From Kineosporiaceae bacterium (GTDB lineage Bacteria; Actinomycetota; Actinomycetes; Actinomycetales; Kineosporiaceae): 64,000 nt of DNA. The position numbers and the translations under genes are program-made. Of this stretch, positions 58,592 through 64,000 are shown one piece after another. Within the stretch, counting starts at the first letter, position 1. The number at the start of each line of letters is the position of its first letter. The notes beneath the pieces were generated by a model. That model worked only from the letters and a program-made list of their open reading frames with translations, was not told the DNA's origin and did no database searches. The stretch covers positions 372,001 through 436,000 of the forward strand of contig JADJPO010000011.1 of NCBI GenBank assembly GCA_016713225.1, read 5' to 3'.

Positions 58592-61089
58592 GCCGGGCGC
58601 GCGTCGTCCGCGGTGTCCGCGCTGTTCCGGCCCGCCGGCGACGGACGGCCCCGGTGACGCTGGCGCTGGCCGGCCTGGTCGCCGGGGTGCTCGGCGCGGC
58701 CGTGGGTACGGCGCCCGTCGCCGCTGCTGCCACCACAGCCCCGGTCACGGCCGCCGCGGCGGCCGACCCGCAGCCGACGCCCGTTGCGGTGGACAACCTC
58801 GACCTGGTGCCGGTGAAGACCTGGGGCGTCTCGGGGCTGGACTCGGCGAACACCCAGACCTCGACCCTCGACGTCCTGGTCTGGGACATGGTGCAGGTCG
58901 GCGGGCGGTTGTTCGTCGCCGGCGGGTTCCTCAACGTGCAGCAGGATAAGACCACCACGCCGATCCCGCAGAAGTTCATCGCCGCCTTCGACGTCAACAC
59001 CGGCGCCTGGATCGACACCTGGCGACCCCAGCTCGATCGGGCCGCGTACTCGGTGGCCGGCTACGGCGGCAAACTGATCGTCGGCGGTGAGTTCACCACG
59101 GTCAACGGTCAGCCGCGCAAGGGCCTGGTCGCGCTCGACCCGCTCACCGGGGCCGTCGACTCCTCGTTCGCCGGCTCCGTCGACCGCCCGTGGTCGACCG
59201 CTCGCGCCATGGTGCGCGACCTGGACGTCGAGAACGGCCGGCTCTACGTCGCCGGGAACTTCTCGCACCTCGTCGGCGCCGGCAACGCCCGGGTGCCGGT
59301 CTACAAGGCGGGCCGGTTCACCTCGACCGCCGGAGCCGTGGACACCGCGTGGAAGCCGGCGATCACCGGCTCGTCGGTCTGGGGTATCGACGCCGACACC
59401 ACGACCCATCAGGTCACCGTGGCGGGCTACTTCACCGGCGTGAACGGCCTGGCCGGCAGCGGCTACTTCCACACCGTGGACGACGCCACCGGTGCCTCGG
59501 CGCCGGGTATGAAGGCCGTCCCTCGCAACTACCCCGCGAGCCAGCCGGAGTTCTTCGACGCCACGGTGGGCAACGGACTCGTCTTCGCCGTCGGTGAGCA
59601 GCACGTGCTGCAGGTGCTCTCGCCGACCGACCACACCATGCTCGGTTACCACCACACCGGCTACGTGAACCCCGGGTTCGCCTACAACAGCGGCAGTTTC
59701 GCCGGCGGGGCCTACCAGGTGGGGGTGCGGATCGGGAACATCGTGTTCGCCGGGTGCCACTGCACCTATTCGACCCGCAACGGCTACGTGAACCACTTCT
59801 CGTCCTACACCGGCACGTTCACGCCGAACCGGCTGGTGATGGCCTACGACGCCACCACCGGGCGGCTGATCGAGAACTTCCTGCCCGACATCAACTCACC
59901 GCGCGACGGCACCTGGGCGGTCACCAGCGACACCAATGGCTGTCTCTACGTGGGCGGTGACTTCCACGTCGGCGGGGTCGACCACGCCAAGGCCCGATGG
60001 CTCGGCGGGTTCGCGAAGCTGTGCCCCAAGGGCTACGACCCGGCCGCCCAACCGGCGGTCGGCGCCGACCGCTACCTGCCGGCCGGATCCGTCTGGTCCT
60101 ACGACGATTCCGGCACGGATCGGGGAACCGCCTGGCGTGAGCCCGGTTTCGACGCCGCGTCGTGGAAGAAGGGGCCGGCCGGCCTCGGCTTCGCCAGCGG
60201 CGAGAAGACCTCCCTGGCCACCGGGCACACCACGTACTACGCACGAACCAGCTTCGAGGTCTCCGGTGCGCTGCCGCCGTCCCTGGCCCTGAAACTGAAG
60301 GCGGACGACGGCGCCGTGGTCTACCTGAACGGCCGCGAGGTTCTGCGCGACAACCTGCCGGGTGGCACCGTCACGGCCGCCACCACCGCGGTCGAGTGGC
60401 GCGGTGGGGCCGCGGAGAACTTCACCGTGCACACCGTGCCCGCCTCGGCGCTGGTCAAGGGCACCAACGTGCTCGCGGTCGAGGTGCACAACGTCTGGAG
60501 CGGCAACAACGACCTGGCCTTCGACCTGGACGTCGCCTCCTCGGACGTCGTGGTCGCCGCCCCAGCCACGCCGACGCCGTCCGCGAGCGCCACCGCGACG
60601 CCCCCGGCGGCGGCCACCGCCCTGGTGCCGCTGGGCTCGACCTGGGCCCACACCGACTCGGCGAACGGCGAACCGGCCAACTGGAAGGCCGGCCTCGGTG
60701 GCGGCGCCAGCGGCCCGGGTGAGTTCGGCTTCGGGGACGGCGACGAGAAGACGGTGCTCACCGCCGGCCGCCAGACCTACTACTTCACCCGGACGTTCGA
60801 TGTCGCCGATCCGGCGCCGTACGCGAAGGGGCTGACCCTGTCGTTGGCCGCGGACGACGGTGCGGCGGTCTACCTCAACGGCGTCGAGCTGAAGCGGGTC
60901 AACCTGCCGGACGGCGTCCTCGGCCCCGACACCAAGTCGGTGATCTGGGTCGATGCCGCCGACGAGAAGGTCAAGACCTACGCCGTGCCTGCCACCGCAC
61001 TGCAGGCCGGAGCCAACGTGATCGCCGCGGAGGTGCACCAGGTGTACGCCGGCAACAGCGACCTGAGCTTCGACCTCGGCCTGGGCTGA
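58588..61089 (+). CDS. Large secreted protein: delta-60/propeller-like repeats plus two C-terminal beta-sandwich domains
   Basis: An 833-residue exported protein. A twin-Arg-like, hydrophobic N-terminus (RRRRTAPVTLALAGLVAGVLGAAVG) precedes an Ala/Thr-rich linker. Residues 70-480 contain repeated GGxF..V.G...G.VALDPLTG-type blades. Two similar C-terminal domains (residues 488-660 and 690-833) share DDGAVVYLNGREVLR and DDGAAVYLNGVELKR, with GxNVLAVEVHNV..GNNDLAFDL. It looks like a cell-surface or extracellular binding protein. No catalytic residue pattern recognised. GTG 58588 overlaps the lipoprotein stop. Confidence 0.75.
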   Translation: MSRARVVRGVRAVPARRRRTAPVTLALAGLVAGVLGAAVGTAPVAAAATTAPVTAAAAADPQPTPVAVDNLDLVPVKTWGVSGLDSANTQTSTLDVLVWDMVQVGGRLFVAGGFLNVQQDKTTTPIPQKFIAAFDVNTGAWIDTWRPQLDRAAYSVAGYGGKLIVGGEFTTVNGQPRKGLVALDPLTGAVDSSFAGSVDRPWSTARAMVRDLDVENGRLYVAGNFSHLVGAGNARVPVYKAGRFTSTAGAVDTAWKPAITGSSVWGIDADTTTHQVTVAGYFTGVNGLAGSGYFHTVDDATGASAPGMKAVPRNYPASQPEFFDATVGNGLVFAVGEQHVLQVLSPTDHTMLGYHHTGYVNPGFAYNSGSFAGGAYQVGVRIGNIVFAGCHCTYSTRNGYVNHFSSYTGTFTPNRLVMAYDATTGRLIENFLPDINSPRDGTWAVTSDTNGCLYVGGDFHVGGVDHAKARWLGGFAKLCPKGYDPAAQPAVGADRYLPAGSVWSYDDSGTDRGTAWREPGFDAASWKKGPAGLGFASGEKTSLATGHTTYYARTSFEVSGALPPSLALKLKADDGAVVYLNGREVLRDNLPGGTVTAATTAVEWRGGAAENFTVHTVPASALVKGTNVLAVEVHNVWSGNNDLAFDLDVASSDVVVAAPATPTPSASATATPPAAATALVPLGSTWAHTDSANGEPANWKAGLGGGASGPGEFGFGDGDEKTVLTAGRQTYYFTRTFDVADPAPYAKGLTLSLAADDGAAVYLNGVELKRVNLPDGVLGPDTKSVIWVDAADEKVKTYAVPATALQAGANVIAAEVHQVYAGNSDLSFDLGLG

Positions 61090-61120
61090 GGGCAGTGCGC
61101 GGCTGACGCTGACCGGGCGC

Positions 61121-61272
61121 GGTCACTTCTGAGCCCGTGCGGTCACTTCTGAGCCCGTGCGGTCACTTCCTAGCCTGTGCGGTCACTTCCAACCGGGTGC
61201 GGTCACTTCTGACCGATCTGCGGTCACTTCGAGCACCTGACAACGCTGTCAAACGGTCGGAAGTGACCGCAC
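61121..61272. repeat. 20-bp direct repeats with a facing inverted copy
   Basis: GGTCACTTC followed by variable bases recurs exactly every 20 bp at 61121, 61141, 61161, 61181 and 61201, then at 61222 (TGCGGTCACTTC). An inverted copy, GAAGTGACCGCA, lies at 61260-61271 and can pair with 61220-61231. The 344-bp gap 61090-61433 holds this and degenerate GGGCTGAG repeats (61277-61430); I see no gene in it. Confidence 0.85.
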
Positions 61273-61433
61273 TCAGCGGGCTGAGGGCTGAGGGCTGAGC
61301 GAGGGTGTGAGAGCTGAGCGGCAGGTGATGGGGTGTGGGCTGAGCGCAGGTGATGGCTGGGGGCTTGGCGGGAGGTGGTGCTGGGGTGACGTGATCGGGG
61401 CTGAGCGATGGGGGCTGAGTGAACGGGCGCGGA

Positions 61434-61781
61434 TCAGTCCGTGCCGGGACCAGGGCCAGACGCGAACCCGGCCGGCCCCTCGGCGACCGCCACCACCTCG
61501 ACCCGGGTGATCTCGATGGGGGCCGAACCGATCATCACGCTGACCGGGGCCGTGGGCGCCGCAGCGGTGAACGAGGCGTGGAAGGCGTCCCGCGCCGCGG
61601 CGGTGGCGAAGACATAGGTGCCCTCGAACCACTCGCCGGCCACCATGCGCCAGGTCTTGAAGCTCAGGCCGTCCAACTGGGAGAACCGGGCCAGGGACTC
61701 GGTCACCACGTAGTCGCGCAACTGCTGCTCGAGCCCCTGGGGAGCACCCGTCAGTGACCACCGTGCCGCGAGTCCATACAT
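61434..61781 (-). CDS. Small hypothetical protein (ferredoxin-like fold, YbhB-like region)
   Basis: A 115-residue protein from ATG 61781 (MYGLAARWSLTGAPQGLEQQLRDYVVTESLARFSQLDGLSFKTWRM). The sequence resembles small dimeric alpha/beta barrel or YdhR-like proteins (FKTWRMVAGEWFEGTYVFATAAARDAFHASF). Function unknown. An upstream extension of 11 residues is read from the class 1 palindrome region, and I rejected it. It is 60 bp downstream of the pepA stop on the same strand. Confidence 0.65.
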   Translation of the reverse strand: MYGLAARWSLTGAPQGLEQQLRDYVVTESLARFSQLDGLSFKTWRMVAGEWFEGTYVFATAAARDAFHASFTAAAPTAPVSVMIGSAPIEITRVEVVAVAEGPAGFASGPGPGTD

Positions 61782-61806
61782 ACCGCCCACCCTAACCAGA
61801 CCCTTG

Positions 61807-61870
61807 GTGATCATGTAGTTCGTGCACGCTCGTGAATGGATTCACGAGCGTGCACGAATTACATGATCAC
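61807..61870. repeat. Class 1 palindrome, copy 3 (31-bp arms)
   Basis: Arms 61807-61837 and 61840-61870 are complementary with one G-T pair around a GG loop. The outer GTGATCATGTAGTTCGTGCACG matches class 1 but the inner arm (CTCGTGAAT) is different. The stop of pepA (61842-61844) lies inside the right arm, so the repeat encodes the last eight or nine residues of that protein. Confidence 0.9.
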
Positions 61871-63389
61871 GGCGGGTCTCGTGAGGTTGGGGTCGGTCAG
61901 CCAAGGCCTCCAGGTAGCGCAACAGCAGCCGGGCGCCGTAGCCGGTCGCGCCCTTGCACACCTCGTGACTCACCTTGTCCGAGCGGGCCACCCCGGCGAT
62001 GTCCAGGTGCGCCCAGCGGCGCCGTCCGGCGAAGGACCTCAGGAACAGGGCCGCCGTGATCGCCCCGCCGCCGATCGAGCCGTCCAGCGGCACGTGGCGC
62101 AGGTCGGCCACCTCCGAGTGCAGCGCCGGGGTGTAGTCCTCGACCAGGGGCATCCGCCACACCTGCTCGCCGCTCGCCCGGGCCGCGGCCTCGAGCGATC
62201 GGGCCAGGGCGTCGTCCTCGGTGAACAACGCGGCATACCGGCGGGCGAGCGCCATGGTCGCCGCCCCCGTCAAGGTGGCGATGTCGATCATCACCTCGGG
62301 ATTCAGGTGCGCCTCGGCGTAGGCCAGGGCGTCGGCGAGGACGAGGCGTCCCTCGGCGTCGGTGTTGGCGATCTCGACCGTTCGCCCGCCGTAGCTGGTG
62401 ATCACATCGGCCGGACGGTACGAGGAGCCACCGAAGCTGTTCTCCGCCAACGGCAACAACCCGGTGACCGGACGACGCACCCCGGCGTCGCGACACGCGG
62501 CCAGCGCGGCGAGCACCGCGGCCGACCCGCTCATGTCCGTCTTCATCGGCACCATCGCCGCCCGCGGCTTGAGCGAGATGCCGCCGGTGTCGAAGGTGAT
62601 CCCCTTGCCGATCAGCACCACCGGCGCGCGCCGTGCATCGCCCTCCGGCCGGTAGTCCAGCCGTACCATCGCCGGTGGTGAGGCGGACCCACCGCCCACC
62701 GCGACCAACCCACCGAACCCCTCGGCAGCGAGCCGGTCGGCGTCCCAGACGGTGATCGTCAGCCCGGCCTCGGCGGCGACCTGCCTGGCCTGCTCGACCA
62801 TCCAGGCAGGGTTCTTGACCGAGGACGGGGTGACGGCCAGCACCCGGGCCCGCACGGTGGCCTCGGCGTCCCGCCGGCCCGCGGCGACCGCCGCGGCGTC
62901 CGGGGTGCCGAACATCGTGATGCGCCCCACCGGACGGGCGTCGTCCCGGTTCTTCGTGCCGGTCGCCGGTGGCGCGTACCCGCCGAGCAGCAGGCCGGTC
63001 ACCCCGGCGCGCACCCGCGACCGCTCGCGGCCCGCGACCAGAGAGGTCGCCAGCGTCCGACGGCCCCGAACCCTGCGGCCCAGGGCAGCACCGGCGCGGC
63101 GCAGATCATCGGGCTCCCCGCCCCCGACACCGATCAGCAGCCAGTGCACCGACGCCACCGGCACCCGGGTCACCTCACCGGCCCGCCCCCGCACCTTCTC
63201 GGCGGCGAGCACTGCGTCGAGGTCGATGCCGTGGGCGGCGGCGGCGCGTCGTCCGGCGGCGTCGATCACGACCGGTTCGCCCTCGACGGGACGCCCCACC
63301 GTGGTGGCCAGCACCTCGGCGTCCACCTCGGCATTCGCCTCGGACGGGTTCGGCTCGCCCGTCACCAGTTCACTGATCGGCACCTTCAC
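61842..63389 (-). CDS. pepA: Leucyl aminopeptidase (M17)
   Basis: A 515-residue cytosolic metallopeptidase. The catalytic domain has VVLIGKGITFDTGGISLKP near residue 260, MKTDMSGSAAVLAALAAC, and NTDAEGRLVLADALAYAEA near 340, the signature NTDAEGR of M17 with metal-binding Asp and Glu. The C-terminus HETRRDHVIRARS is coded by the class 1 palindrome, an extension absent from typical family ends. ATG 63389 begins MKVPISELVTGE. It cleaves N-terminal residues and is the likely housekeeping peptidase. Confidence 0.9.
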   Translation of the reverse strand: MKVPISELVTGEPNPSEANAEVDAEVLATTVGRPVEGEPVVIDAAGRRAAAAHGIDLDAVLAAEKVRGRAGEVTRVPVASVHWLLIGVGGGEPDDLRRAGAALGRRVRGRRTLATSLVAGRERSRVRAGVTGLLLGGYAPPATGTKNRDDARPVGRITMFGTPDAAAVAAGRRDAEATVRARVLAVTPSSVKNPAWMVEQARQVAAEAGLTITVWDADRLAAEGFGGLVAVGGGSASPPAMVRLDYRPEGDARRAPVVLIGKGITFDTGGISLKPRAAMVPMKTDMSGSAAVLAALAACRDAGVRRPVTGLLPLAENSFGGSSYRPADVITSYGGRTVEIANTDAEGRLVLADALAYAEAHLNPEVMIDIATLTGAATMALARRYAALFTEDDALARSLEAAARASGEQVWRMPLVEDYTPALHSEVADLRHVPLDGSIGGGAITAALFLRSFAGRRRWAHLDIAGVARSDKVSHEVCKGATGYGARLLLRYLEALADRPQPHETRRDHVIRARS

Positions 63390-63449
63390 GCGGTCAACCT
63401 AGCCGGACCCGCCCTGGCCTCGCCGAACCCTCATCCCGCCGGACAGCAT

Positions 63450-63480
63450 CGAACCCCGGACCGAGTCGGTCCGGGGTTCG
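63450..63480 (-). terminator. Hairpin terminator after the DUF3117 gene
   Basis: Arms CGAACCCCGGACCG (63450-63463) and its complement (63467-63480) are perfect 14-bp complements with loop AGT. It lies 38 bp after the DUF3117 stop on the minus strand and 60 bp before the pepA start. No T-run follows. Confidence 0.7.
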
Positions 63481-63517
63481 TCGCGGTTACTGTCGCGCCA
63501 CCACGATCAACCAGTGA

Positions 63518-63685
63518 TCAGGGGAGGACTGCCTTCAGCGCGTCTCCGAGGTCGCCGGCTTCTGCCGGTGTCAGCTCCACGACGAGCCGCCCGCCACCCT
63601 GAAGGGGCACGCGCATCACGATGCCGCGGCCCTCCTTGGTCACTTCGAGCGGGCCGTCGCCGGTCCTCGGCTTCATGGCCGCCAT
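63518..63685 (-). CDS. DUF3117 protein
   Basis: A 55-residue protein. MAAMKPRTGDGPLEVTKEGRGIVMRVPLQGGGRLVVELTPAEAGDLGDALKAVL is the DUF3117 signature across its full length. ATG 63685 follows AAGGGG nine bases upstream; an extension to 63733 adds 16 residues that are not in the family. The family is confined to actinobacteria and has unknown function. Confidence 0.9.
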   Translation of the reverse strand: MAAMKPRTGDGPLEVTKEGRGIVMRVPLQGGGRLVVELTPAEAGDLGDALKAVLP

Positions 63686-63817
63686 GCGGCATCCCCTTTC
63701 CTCGTGAGGTGCCCGCGCGGGGTGGATCCGCACAGTCCAGTCGGAGCATTATCCCTTGCCGGGCTGCCGGAGGCGAAACGGGGGTCGAAACAGCGTCCGT
63801 CCGGGGTCACGGCAAGG

Positions 63818-64000
63818 TCACGGTGGGAAGCCTCCGACACGCCAGATCGTGACGATCCACACCACTTGGAGCATGAATCCTCCGGCCGTCAGTGCCCGAC
63901 GATAGGCGGCCGACGGCGAGAGCACGAGCAGCAGTACGCCCAGCGGAAAGGTCAACAGCAGATACCGGGCCAGACTCGTCGTGGGGTCCAGGACGGCGAT
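63818..64000 (-). CDS. Membrane protein, C-terminal 60 residues (window edge)
   Basis: The frame enters from beyond the window and ends at TGA 63818-63820. The visible end has two hydrophobic segments (ARYLLLTFPLGVLLLVLSP and GFMLQVVWIVTIWRVGGF), consistent with the C-terminus of a polytopic glycosyltransferase-like (PIG-V or GT39 type) membrane protein. That assignment is a guess from the DPTTSLARYLLLTFP pattern. The 132-bp gap to DUF3117 shows no other feature. Confidence 0.55.
   Translation of the reverse strand: MAVLDPTTSLARYLLLTFPLGVLLLVLSPSAAYRRALTAGGFMLQVVWIVTIWRVGGFPP

Noticed and set aside
61311..61433. A short gene within the GGGCTGAG-rich region
   Set aside because: The frames there are low-complexity repeats without a ribosome binding site or conserved motif.
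1..64000. tRNA or rRNA genes
   Set aside because: I looked for tRNA-like stems and GTTCRANNC-type loops and saw none that form a complete cloverleaf. Absence is only as reliable as reading by eye.

Overview
The window is high-GC actinomycete DNA with short intergenic gaps, frequent GTG starts and many ATGA/GTGA overlaps. The gene content (mycofactocin genes, an NDMA-type methanol dehydrogenase, sigE-rseA-htrA-tatB, mrp, an MgtE-like protein, DUF3117, DUF6758) points to Actinomycetes outside Mycobacterium. I would guess something near the Kineosporiaceae or a related family, but no rRNA is present to confirm it. I found no tRNA, rRNA, CRISPR array, transposase or phage genes.

Layout. 0-11.5 kb holds a CAP-domain protein end, an MpaB-type protein, a PHP/DUF6758 pair, a Nudix protein, a kinase-like gene, a translationally coupled pair encoding an Hsp90-type ATPase and a 1012-residue TPR protein, and a mesaconyl-CoA-hydratase-like MaoC protein. 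11.6-26.1 kb is a mycofactocin and alcohol-oxidation island. The plus-strand genes are mftD-SDR, then an iron-type alcohol dehydrogenase with a histidine kinase and response regulator. A minus-strand unit follows: methanol dehydrogenase, MoxR ATPase with a His-rich tail, vWA protein and probable mftM. Divergent from it lies mftA-mftB-mftC-mftE-mftF. mftE is frameshifted as sequenced. mftR and mftG are not in the window. 26-38 kb holds a haem-pathway oxidase, aminopeptidase P, a polysaccharide deacetylase, a GH15-like protein, a CorA transporter behind a proline-rich leader ORF, a DUF559 gene between inverted palindromic repeats, a flippase-like protein and an acyl-CoA dehydrogenase. 38-46 kb holds a YCII/DGPF gene with an ECF42-type sigma factor, two flavin-binding PNPOx-fold proteins, and a sulfite reductase-CysH operon behind a SAM riboswitch and a Cys-containing leader peptide. 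46-64 kb holds cytosolic MgtE-like and DUF1003 genes, a PilB-like ATPase with zinc ribbons, mrp, the tatB-htrA-rseA-sigE group with a matching sigE promoter, exported proteins, leucyl aminopeptidase, DUF3117 and the end of a membrane protein.

How the genes fit together. In the 11.6-26.1 kb island MftA/B/C/E/D/F would make glycosylated mycofactocin and MftM would methylate it. The SDR and the two metal-type alcohol dehydrogenases are the likely users. MoxR, the vWA protein and their His-rich segments look like a metal-insertion or remodelling pair for the methanol dehydrogenase. The soluble kinase/regulator pair may control alcohol oxidation.

The intergenic DNA is unusual. It carries several families of long palindromes containing TGATC or CATGATCACCG, tandem repeats with 7-, 11- and 20-bp periods, and repeat ends that supply stop codons of neighbouring genes.
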